Both the position numbers and the translations under genes were made by a program. A stretch of 64,000 bases of DNA, taken from Sweltsa coloradensis. Lineage: Eukaryota; Arthropoda; Insecta; Plecoptera; Chloroperlidae. Each line of letters begins with the position of its first letter. Within the stretch, counting starts at the first letter, position 1. The notes under the pieces are model-generated. The model made no database searches. It was not told where the DNA came from and was given only the letters and a program-made list of their open reading frames with translations. The DNA lies in NCBI GenBank assembly GCA_024449915.1, contig JAMZAV010000647.1, positions 124,001 to 188,000 of the forward strand, in the 5' to 3' direction. This document shows, one piece after another, positions 11,424 to 22,800 of the stretch.

Positions 11424-12221
11424 CTGTAAAAGAATCAAACATGTAAGAAAAATAGCACATTAGAAGATATAAAATAACTATGAAATTGAATGTTAAGTTT
11501 GAACAGCATTGTGTACGGTTCAAAGTTCAAAATCTAAAAAATGCCACGATCTTGCTGAAAATGTGTGTTTGACGGTTCATACTTTTCGAACAACGTGTAG
11601 GCCTATCCATTCGTCAAGATAAACTAGACGAGTGAGCGCAGCGACAAACACTTGACATCGAAGGCAGCAAACGGAACGCGATTGTATTGTTTTGACTTAC
11701 ACTTGCCACACTTGAGGTTCCACTTATAGGTCGGAACAGGCTTTGTTGGTGATATCGATAATGAAAAATGTTCGATGTACATCCCTAGCCGACTCCCTAA
11801 CTTTGGTCATCAAAATTTAAAAAAAGGAATATTGAACAAAATCTTTTTATTTTACGCGCCGTTATTCCTGCGGTCTATTTCCGCGGAGCTTGTGCCGATG
11901 TCGTTTTTCACACGGCCTATTTATGCGGAGCCCGTGATGACATATCGCTGTCTCTATGTGGACCGGTTCTTATCGCCCAGTCATCTGTTCTGCATCACAC
12001 TTCACTCGCCAGTAGGCCTGGAGATAGCGTCGCGTCATCCGTGCCTGCCGTATTGTTGAACAGAAGCAGTGAACTACTATACGTATTTCCTTGTCACACG
12101 GCGTTGTAACTTACTGTTTGAAATTGGCGCGTATAAATGCTGATGCCCCATATAGGCCGAGAAGGGATTTTGAGACGTAAAATAAATAATGAAAAAAGGT
12201 TGGCCTATATTCATTACAATA
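11424..12221. other. Non-coding part of tandem block 1
   Basis: Intron-side sequence of the terminal exon. A 94-residue open frame at 11775-12059 recurs in the sister block at 16297-16605. However, its GC-rich part resembles the interior of the hAT family at 30586-31248 (TCTATTTCCG.GGAGC), so I regard it as transposon-derived and not coding. Confidence 0.45.
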
Positions 12222-12229
12222 CTATTTAT

Positions 12230-13398
12230 TAGGGCTGTGCGAACCTTGATTTTTTTTTCGAACCGAACCTCGAACCGAACCTTACGAAAAAACTCGAACC
12301 TCGAACCGAACCGAACCTTAAAAAAGATGATTTTTGTTGCCATTTCATGAAAAATGGTTTAATAGGCCTAGCAGGTTGAGGTTCCTCATCCTGAACGTTG
12401 TAAGAAGGACCTAGCCCCTACAAGGCCTAGGCCCATACGGATGCCTAGAGCTGCCACGCATTGTAGGGCCTAGGCCTACGCACCACTACGCATAGGCCTA
12501 GTCGCAGGGCTAGGCCTAGGCCTAGGATCTTGTTTGTCTTCACTCGATGCGATAATAGGCTTAGGCCTAGGCAGGCCTGGCTAGGCCTAGGTGTGATCCT
12601 TATCTGGTTCCCTAGAAGTCGTAGGGCTACGCATACTAGGCTAGGCCTAGGTATGGGATAGATTCTATTAAAAACGGATTAAACCCATCAAAAGAAGGCC
12701 TAGGCCCATACGGATGCCTAGAGCTGCCACGCATTGTAGGCCTACGCACCACTACGCATAGTCGCAGGGCTAGGCCTAGGCTAGAGCCTAGGATCTTGTT
12801 TGTCTTCACTCGATGCGATAATAGGCCTAGGCCTAGGCAGGCCTGGCTAGGCCTAGAGTGTGATCCTTATCTGGTTCACTAGAAGTCGTAGGGCTACGCA
12901 TACTAGGAAAAGGGATAGATTCTCTTATAAACGGATTAAACTCATCAAAAGTAGGCCTAGGCCTAGGCCTAGATGCCGTCAGCTGGACTGAGCTTCAATT
13001 TCTTACAAATTGTCATCTTCCACGTCTTCGGCAGCCAGATTTACGAAATTGCGACGCTTCATTTTAGGTTATTATATATTATGCGACACGTTTATTAAAC
13101 AAAAGCATACAATTTACGTCAAATCATTCATTGAAGACGTAAAATGAAATAGGCTCAGTCTAGTACATAATAATGCCGTCGGCTTGGCATTGGCGTTTCG
13201 GCATGCGATATATATCGAAATATCGAATTTACTCTCGAAAGTTGTCAGTTTAAACCAGTGTGACCAACATTTGAATTTTTATTTCCGAATGGCGGGAGGT
13301 TCGAGTTCGGTTCGATTTTCGAACCGAATATTTTCGAACTCGAACCTTCATGAAGGTTCGAGTTCGGTTCGATTTTCGAACCGGTTCGCACAGCCCTA
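12230..13398. mobile_element. hAT non-autonomous element with preserved empty site
   Basis: The termini TAGGGCTGTGCGAACC are perfect inverse copies, and the 8-bp duplication CTATTTAT lies at 12222-12229 and 13399-13406. The sister block has the uninterrupted site (single CTATTTAT) near 16757-16764. Inside are subterminal GAACCGAACC/GGTTCG arrays and a roughly 270-bp tandem duplication (12420-12693 and 12694-12950) rich in AGGCCTAGG. No transposase is seen. Confidence 0.88.
12420..12950. repeat. Two-copy tandem repeat rich in GGCCTAGG
   Basis: Both copies share CCCATACGGATGCCTAGAGC, then TCTTGTTTGTCTTCACTCGA, then TGATCCTTATCTGGTT. They differ mainly in how many AGGCCT units they carry. Confidence 0.7.
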
Positions 13399-13510
13399 CT
13401 ATTTATTTATATCCTACTCCTTAAAATTTGACTGGTCAAAATACGGATGCAGCCTATAATCGAGTAAATACAATAAGTAGACTACACTTACTTACAGTTA
13501 CCTGACTACT

Positions 13511-13955
13511 CAATTAGTTTTGGTTAAAGGTTTTAAAAAAAAAATTTTAAAAAAATTAAAAGTTGAAAGATTTTTGTATATAGGAAAGATAATTAAAAGT
13601 AAAACACAAACATAAAAATTTTACATAAAGTTTTTAATAATTTTCTGATTTTTAAAAATGTTCTTCCTTAAAAAAAATTTAATCCGGGAGTCTCCCGAAA
13701 CGGAAAAAAAAAAATTAAAAAATGAAGAAAATAAAAATTAAAAAAAAAATATATATTTTTTTTTGTATTTTTTCCCTTTCGTAAGGGGAAATTTTGCCCA
13801 AACTTGAAAAAATTTTTTTAATAAATAAAAATTTTAGAAATAATTTTTACCTTTTTGTATTTTTCAAAATTTTTTGGCCTACCAAAGGAAAAATTTTAAA
13901 TTTTTTTTTTTTTTTTTTTTTGTATGAAAAAGTATTATAATTATAATTTTTTTTT
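13511..13955. other. Homopolymer-ridden low-complexity sequence
   Basis: This is nearly all A- and T-runs. A TCCGGGAGTCTCCCGAAACGG fragment looks like a corrupted version of the hairpin-GAAAC motif at 8960-8985, so the stretch may be an error-rich copy of sequence near 8.6-9.2 kb. Confidence 0.45.
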
Positions 13956-16860
13956 TTAATCTTTAAAAAAGTATAATCACCGAGTGATCGTTGAGTAAGA
14001 TCCAAGTATACCCGGGCTCAAAATAATCCGTAATTTTTAGTAGTACTGGGATTGAACTAAAAAATAGGACTCCCCCCCCTATAAAGGGGGCATGTTTTAC
14101 ACCCTAACATAGATTTATTTTATTAATCATGGGTGCATTCAGAATTTTTTCTTATCACCGGGCCTATAAATTATGATTTTTATCTTTCGTTATAAAATAG
14201 AAAAATTTTTCAGAAATAGGGGGGGCATACCTCCCCATCAATTTTTTTTAAAGAAAACCATTGTACCAAAATTACTATAAGCTTGCATTTTGAAAATCCC
14301 TACACTATTATCTTTGAAACAGAAAAATTGGGCATAATCCAGGTGTATTTAAAATAATAAACACTACACTAGTCACATGTTTTTAGGAGTTTGTTTTTGC
14401 TTCCCAAATTGTCCGGATAACATGGTACTAAAATAGGCATGTAGCAAATGGGATTGCGGACAAAATCCGCATTTCTCATCGGAAAGATTTATTTTAGTTT
14501 TGGAATCACAGGGGGTACTACAAAAGATACTCCCATAAATACTATAATTTATATTCATGTTTTTACTATTTGGGCTTAAAAATTGAAACTGTTGACAAGT
14601 GGGTGCTTGCCGTAAATAAATCCGATAGGAAGGACAATCGGAATATATGTCAGAAAGGTCTAGAAAACTTAATAATTAATTTTTAAAAAAATAATGAATC
14701 AACTAAATTTTTTTAATAACTAAACCCAAATTTCCCCCCAGCCGCTTCTTTTTTGGGGTCTCCCTGATAATTCCAGCCCTTCCTTTGGGGAATTTTATCG
14801 AACCAAATTTTCCCCCTAAAAACGGGGTTTAATCTGCTAAACCGGCCCCCCCCGAAGATCAATCCTTGGATCAGTATCTCCAATCAAGTATTTTTAAGCG
14901 TATGGATTGATTGCATCAGGTTTCCGCAAGGCATGGTTTGGGATCTGGAGTGATCCCCTCAGCTTATTCAAATGCCCCCAATGTAACCTGCAGTTTGTTT
15001 TTTGTGCCACAAAGAATCCGCCCCCACTATCCTTTTTTTTGTGCATTGCGTTAGTATTTTCTTTTCTAAAAAAACACCAATATTGGCATGGTGGGGTTTC
15101 GTTGGTAGTAACTAGTAAGTAGAATGGGCTAAAAAATTACGGGGAAAAATTCTTTACTGTAGTAAAGAATTGGCAAAAATAAGTACAAAAGAATTTTTTT
15201 GGATTTTTAAAAAAAACTCTTTTGTAGCTCAGCTAATTTTAGGGGTACTTTACACCCCGAAAATAGAGGCGGTTTTTGGCATGCGACGTGAAAAAAAAAT
15301 CCTCGTTCACTCCCTTTGGGCCCGCACGATGGGTGTAACCCACATCCTGGGTCTGTGGAGCTTATGACAACGGTTGACGTGCTCTTTAAAACTAAAAAAA
15401 AATAAACTTAAGTCTTTTAAAAACTCTTAGTTCAAAGTTTAAAAAACACCCATCTTTTTCTTTGGCATTTGAACATAAATAGAAAAATTTGTATTGTGAT
15501 TTTTTCCCACTCCTCGGCCCGTAATCACATACTGGTTTTTAGATTTTCGATAGGGGCTTTATTTAAAGCGCACCAAATCACAAAAGCAATGCTTCAAGTG
15601 ACTTTTACAAGTCAAATCAGTACAAAACTTTTGTATTTCGAGGAAAAACGGGACAAATTAAAAAACTTATTGTTCTATAAGAGATTGGGACTTAGAAAAT
15701 TTATTTCATACTTTCATTTAAAATTTTGCCCATCCTATTCACCTACAATACAGATCATGAATGGATGTCCTTCACTACAGCTAGCGCTATGCACACCCTT
15801 TTATCAAACAACATGGCAGGTAAAGCAGAACTTATTGAGGATTGAAAGGAACAAGGTGTTCCCACGCTTGTGCTAAGACATTACTTGTTTCCAAGCATCT
15901 TCTTCTTAGATTCTCATCCAAGACCATACTTACTGGAAATTCAGCCTGTAAAAGAATCAACCATGTAAGAAAAATAGCACATTAGAAGATATAAAATAAC
16001 TATGAAATTGAATGTTAAGTTTGAACAGCATTGTGTACGGTTCAAAGTTCAAAATCTAAAAAATGCCACGATCTTGCTGAAAATGTGTGTTTGACGGTTC
16101 GTACTTTTCGAACAACGTGTAGGCGTATCCATTCGTCAAGATAAACTAGACGAGTGAGCGCAGCGACAAACACTTGACATCGAAGGCAGCAAACGGAACG
16201 CGATTGTATTGTTTTGACTTACACTTGCCACACTTGAGGTTCCACTTATAGGTCGGAACAGGCTTTGTTGGTGATATCGATAATGAAAAATGTTCGATGT
16301 ACATCCCTAGCCGACTCCCTAACTTTGGTCATCAAAATTTAAAAAAAGGAATATTGAACAAAATCTTTTTATTTTACGCGCCGTTATTCCTGCGGTCTAT
16401 TTCCGCAGAGCTTGTGCTGATGTCGTTTTTCACACGGCCTATTTATGCGGAGCCCGTGATGACATATCGCTGTCTCTATGTGGACCGGTTCTTATCGCCC
16501 AGTCATCTGTTCTGCATCACACTTCACTCGCCAGTAGGCCTGGAGATAGCGTCGCGTCATCCGTGCCTGCCGTATTGTTGGCGCAGCGCCAGACAGAAGC
16601 AGTGAACTACTATACGTATTTCCTTGTCACACGGCGTTGTAACTTGGTGTTTGAAATTGGCGCGTATAAATGCTGATGCCCCATATAGGCCGAGAAGGGA
16701 TTTTGAGACGTAAAATAAATAATGAAAAAAGGTTGGCCTATATTCATTACAATACTATTTATTTATATCCTACTCCTTAAAATTTGAGTGGTCAAAATAC
16801 GGATGCAGCCTATAATCGAGTAAATACAATAAGTAGACTACACTTACTTACAGTTTACCT
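13956..16860. repeat. Tandem block 1, second copy, degraded on its left
   Basis: Up to about 15720 it follows 9218-11220 base by base but with very frequent deletions and homopolymer changes. From about 15740 it is nearly identical to 11220-12229 and then 13399-13510. It lacks the MITE and the hAT element of the first copy. The sharp change in quality inside one repeat points to unpolished sequence. Confidence 0.75.
15832..15945 (-). CDS. PLEKHM2: PLEKHM2 homologue, terminal exon, copy b
   Basis: The acceptor TTTTACAG lies at 15946 and onward, followed by 37 codons and TAA. It follows exon 17660-17541 in phase 0 across a 1.6-kb intron. Its sequence sits in the clean part of the second block copy. 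It supplies the last amphipathic stretch (SNVLAQAWEHLVPFNPQ) of the protein. Confidence 0.78.
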   Translation of the reverse strand, partial: AEFPVSMVLDENLRRRCLETSNVLAQAWEHLVPFNPQ

Positions 16861-19800
16861 GAATCTATCCTAGGGACCAAGATTATGTTTGTTTTTTTCA
16901 GTTTTGGAAGTAAAATAAAGTGGGGTTGTCATAGGCCTATATTTGCATAGAAATCAGTAAGAATGTCATTTTATCAGTTTAAACTTCCTGAAATTAGGAT
17001 GGCCCTGAGATTTGGTTATTAAATAAGGTACAGTATATAAGGGATGTGCGAACATTCGAAATACGAACTCGAACTCAAACTATTTTTAAGTTCGAGTTCG
17101 GTTCAAGTTCGAAAAAAGTTCGAAGTTCGAAAAAAAAATGTTTACTAATTTGTTGTGGTGTGCGGTCACATATTATTTGACAAGTCAAAAAATGGTTCTC
17201 AGTTTACAGGTACAAATTTAAAAACAAAAAAATGAATGGTGGAGGTGCCGGTCCAGAAGTTACATACTTTCTTGGTGGAGGTGCCGGTCCAGACTTATCA
17301 CTATTTTACCTATTATGACGGTTTAATATACCTTTAAGTTGGGTTCGAGTTCGATTTTTTTGTAAAGTTCGAAGTTCGTTTTTTTTAACTGGGAAAGTTC
17401 GAGTTTGAAGTAAAAATAGTGGGTTCGCACATCCCTACAGTATATATTAAGAAATTCTGGTCAAGATAGGAGGAGTTGAATTACTTAAAAACAAGGTTTT
17501 GTACTGTATGCCTACTACCTATTCCAAACTATTAACTAACCTGTCTCGAATGTGGCCACAGTTCCTCGAGGCTTCTTCGGAATTTCTCCATCTCATTCAC
17601 TGACCCAAAGTACAAGACCCAGTCCCCTGAGCTCTCGTGCACTTCCCGACACGCAAACTCCTGCACAACCACACACACAGAGCCGACATGAAAAGCAATG
17701 CAAGGCTCTCCCAGCAAACCATCTCTAGGGAATTATCTTCTAAAAGTTGAGCACGTGCCTTTCAATGGTGCACAACACACAAATCAAAATCACAAGCTCG
17801 AGAATTATTTATTATGCATTGTGATGAAAATAAGTATTAAACCAAAACCAGTTTCTTCTAAAATGTTAAAATTAGGGATGTGCGGGTACCCGAAAAACGG
17901 GTAATTTTCGGGTAGGTAAAATTACCCGACCTCGGGTCGGGCCGTCAATTCCTACCCGAAAAAGTTGGGTCGGGTAGAAGTAATAAAGAAACACGCCAAT
18001 CTGCTCCTTTTAAACCTCCCGCTCAGACGCCAAACGAACAGCTGACGTCGGAGCGGACCAATCGCTACGACGTGGGCGCGGCTATGCTATGATGCTGTGT
18101 CCTTGGCTCTTCCGGCGCTGTCCCCGCTAAAGTAATAGGCCCTACTGACCATCATTACTCGTCTTCTGGTTATTCAACGCTAATAACGGCATAAAGCAAG
18201 TTGAATATTACGTACGTAGGCGAATGGTGAAAAAGAAATCGTCTAATGCCTAGGCGGCAGGCCTAGAACAAAAGTCCGATCTAGTGCGCATCGTTGCGCG
18301 CAGCAGAGCGTTGGGCGGAGTCAGACCGAAAGGCTGGTGCAAACGCGCGATTTCGTCCGATGCAAAGCTGGTACAAACGCATGATAATGATTTCGTCGGC
18401 CGGAAGAGAAAAATACGCGATTCTTGGGGTTTTCGTATCGGAAATATAAGAAAACGATCGTTACGATATTATTCTCGAGAATAACGAACGATTGATGCAG
18501 GAAAACGATAATAGCGGGGCTTCACTGTACTAGGCCTAGGCCTAGGCATACTCAAGCAATAGTTCATAAGACGCCGATTTGGATGTTCTTCGTGTCAATA
18601 CAGCCCAGAGTGGCTACCTGCAAAACTGTTTTGTAGGATTTTTTTTTTTATGAATTCACAAATAAAAAAAATTTCACTACCCGAGCCCGACCCGAGCCCG
18701 AGGGTACTTCAATTACCCGAGCCCGAGGGTACTTCAATTACCCGAGCCCGAGGGTACTTTCAATTACCCGACCCGAGCCCGACCCGAGTTCAAAAACCAC
18801 TACCCGCACATCCCTAGTTAAAATACATTACATAATTAACATTGCATAATGTTACACTGCAGCCTTTGCTTTGTTGGTATACTATATTTTATAGTGTTGT
18901 AAAATTTCATGAAATTTATTTTGTGAAATATTTCATGATAGATTTAAATTTAAATTTCACTGCCTTTAAAATATACCTCCTGATGGTAATGTCACCATAT
19001 TTCACATCACGTAAGTTTTACATGCAACATTGACGAGATGAGAATTTTATTGCTATGGCAAGCATTTTTTTCCACAACTACGGTACGGTAAGGTATGACG
19101 ACGTGGCGTAGAGTCATTCTGTAATACAGCAGTACAGTAGGGTAGTTGAAGAATACTAGGAAAACGCTTAAGTCCCGCCGCGTTGTTGGATGAGCGTTTA
19201 TTGGTGCATTGAGCTGCCATGTGTTATGCGGATTTTCTGTTGTTCTGTAAAAAAATCATTACTAAGTTGAAGATTTTTTTTAAATTAAATTAAATTAAAT
19301 GAAAAACTAACCTAATTTTTTTTTTTTTTAGTTAATTGTAATTTAAAAAAAGGAAAAAATCGTAATATTGAAATTTTCATAAGAAATAATTATTCAATTG
19401 CGCACAAATTTTACACAAATATATGAATTTATAAAATTAAGGTTCTGTGAAAAAATTATTACAATAGGATGAAGCATATAGGTGTTATAAGTCGAAGAAT
19501 TTTTGTAAAAATCGAAATAAATCATAAATTTGCGATTTTCATGAGAAATCATATTTTGATTGCGCTCAAAAACGTGGCTGTTCTAAGTTCAGAGATTTCG
19601 AAGGCCTCCATAAAATTTCATCGCAATTGGGAGTATCGGTTTAGGCGGAATCGTGTTAACAGACACACAAAAATACAAACAGAAAAAAGATATTCCGGAT
19701 TTTTTTCTCCAGTGTAGTGAAATGGAATCTTCGCTTCGCTCGCTACGCTCGCTACGCTCATCCAAAAAATATGGAAATATTAAACAAGGACAATAAACTC

Positions 19801-22800
19801 TTTGTATTTCCTAATTATTTAAAATTTTGCCTTTATTTTATATTTGAGTGTTGACATTGTTTCTTTTAAAATCATAAAAATCATTATTTTTCTACTTAAT
19901 TTATAAACAAATATTGTTAATAGGTACCTATTTTTATATTTATTTATATTTCACTGAAATATTTCAAGGCTTACAACACTAACTATTTATGAGCGAGAAC
20001 GAGGGTGACTTTGGACTAAACTGTAGTCCAACTAGACATTCGTAAATAAAAAAATATATTATGTTGGTTGCATTGCGGAGGGGTTCCGGTTTCAATGAAA
20101 ACTGAATCAATACTGGTTATCCCTAAAATCAAGCATAAAATAAAAATACTCTTGGCTCGATGCCGAGCTTAAAAAGATTGAAAAATGGAGCAATAAAGTA
20201 GTACTCTGATACAAATATGTAGGTAGAAGTAGAACTCTATTGAATATGTACCAGTAACTATGTAGCAGAAAAATATTGATCTACATTTCATGTGTAGATC
20301 AAATTTTACATTGCTAAATTTGAAAGATATAGTATAAAAAAGTAGCAAAGCTGTTTAGTAGAGCAAGTAGTGAGAGTTAGCTACTTTTAAAGTAGGTTCC
20401 CCCCCAAGACTATAGTTTTTTCTTTCTCTTTAGAGAGCACTAACTTACCAGTACACACCAACTGTGCTCTGCTCTAAACGCTGTAATATCTGCAATATTT
20501 GCAACAGCTAAAGCCTGCGCCTGGCCGGATGGGAACTGTTCCCGGCATGTGACCACGTGTCGGGATGTCACTATCAGACTGCAAGGTGTGGTTTCTACTC
20601 CTTCCCCTTCATGAACCTAGAAGAAAAACATGTTTTAAAAACCAAACTTAACATTGTAAATATATCATTTGAATTGATTATAACTAGGAAAACGCTAAAG
20701 TCCCGCCGCGTTGATGGATGAGCTTTTTAAAGTTTTTAGTTTGCGTGGGATATCTTTACTTTTGCAAGTGCTTTGTTTTGCTGCCTACGCATTGTAGGTG
20801 ATTGTTGTCAAGTTTCTATTGTTACCTGTCAATTGGTATTATTTACCGTAAAAAACTTATATTAAAAGCTTTATTTCTATGGATTCTAGCTAACTTTTTC
20901 AACTTTTTCTTTCAAAAGGGTCCATGTATAATATGAACGTTGTAGCCCCACCCGTTTGGTCAGAATTGGCCCAAATGGCACGAAAATATCGCACAAAAGA
21001 TCAAAAAACTTATATTAAAAGCTTTATTTCTATAGGATTCTGGCTAACTTTTTCAACTTTTTCTTTCAGAAAGCAATACATCACCATTCCCTTAATGTCC
21101 ATGTGAAAGTTCCGCAACAATTCAAGAGATTCCATGCATAGTATTTAAGAAATGCGCATCAATAGTCGGATTATTAGCGTATCTAATTTCCCATTTCTTT
21201 CTTGTAGGTGATTTCCCAACACAGCTGAAATTGGCAAGGGTAACGCCTATTTATAAGGGTAAAGGTAAAAAAAAATGATAGGAATTCTTATCGACCTATA
21301 TCAACTCTTCCAATTGTAGGGAAAATTATTGAAAATATTTTACACAAGAGGTTATTACATGAAGTGGATGCATCTAAAGGTTTAAGTGCAAACCAGCATG
21401 GTTTCAGGAAAGGTAGGTCAACGCAAAGTGCCCTTCTAGCATTTACAGATTTTATCTATAAAGGGATTGATAAACGTAATGGTAAGGTTGGAGCTGTCTT
21501 TGTTGATCTTAGGAAAGCATTTGATTCAGTACCTTTTTTACCTCTTTTAATAAAATAAAAACCAGGCATAACGTAAGTCCTTATTTGTTATCAATTTTGG
21601 CGGATTATTTTTTAAATAGAAAAATGTTTATAAATCTTGCAAAATATAGTTCAAAAGTATTCAATATAATTTGTGGAATACCCACAAGGATCAATATTAG
21701 GACCCCTATTATTTATTCTTTATATAGATGATATATCTACTATAATGGGAGGCATCAATTATATCTTATATGCTGATGACTTGGTCTTTTATTTAGAAGG
21801 TGTGGATGTCGAAGAGATCGTAAGACGTCTTCAAGAAGTTCGAAAGAGGATGGATGATTGGTTTAAAACTCAGGAACTTGATATTAATTATAGCAAAACA
21901 AATTTTATGATTTTTCATAAGGCTAATGATAGAAGCATGAATGATATTCATTTGACGTTAAATTGTAATGGTAAGTTGATTTCTAGAGTGTATGAATTTA
22001 AATATCTTGGAGTTTTCTTAGATTGTAATTTAAATTTTAAGAAACATTATGAATATGTGTGTAATAAAGTATCATCAGCAATTGGAATTATAAGTAGAAT
22101 GAAGAGGTTTGTAACCGAGAGAATGTTGAGGTTACTTGTAGATTCTTATATTCACTCTGTTATTGATTATTGCTTAGTGGTTTGGGCAGTAAGACCTTCT
22201 ACTGAGTATGTTGTACTCCAGAAGAGAATTGACCATCTGTTTGATTCATTTCCCTTGAGCCAAGATTTGCAGTCTGATTGTTTCACGATTGAGGAGAGGA
22301 TGAAGTATAGCGTGCTGGTAAATACATACAAAAGTATTTGAAAAGGTCATGTTTTTAGTGTATTCTACCATCAATATTTTAAAATTGTTGATCGATGTAT
22401 AGAAATTCATACTTTTAATTAAATCATTGGAAGTTCCTAGATTAAATTCTATGAAGCATTAGAAAGTCATTATGTACAGAGGTGTACCCTATTGGAATTC
22501 AATTTCTTATGATATTAGAAGCCAGTTACTGATCTAGGAATTGTACAATTAAAAGTAAAATTGAAGCATGATAATGAATCAAAGAGCAAAAAATTGATTT
22601 TCTATTTATTTGTAGGTTATTGTCTGTGTGTTTGTGTAATGTTAATTTACCTTCATAAGCTCTTATAATTGATTTTGCTTTTCTCTTTGTTTGTTCATTA
22701 TTGCTTTGATTATGATATAAACAATGTATTTTCAACTATATTTTTCTGCCTAGATTGTCTGGTTGCCGCCCACTGATGGAGCTTGCAACTTGATTTAGGT

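Larger units (their letters stand above)
9218..13510. repeat. Tandem block 1, clean copy (with PLEKHM2 terminal exon)
   Basis: It is homologous end to end with 13956-16860. This copy additionally carries two transposon insertions (10332-10511 and 12230-13398) that are missing from the other, and it contains one copy of the PLEKHM2 last exon. Outside these features the block is non-coding. Confidence 0.8.

Noticed and set aside
11775..12059. 94-residue open frame duplicated at 16297-16605
   Set aside because: It is kept only because the whole block is duplicated. There is no known motif, and its GC-rich part resembles transposon interior.
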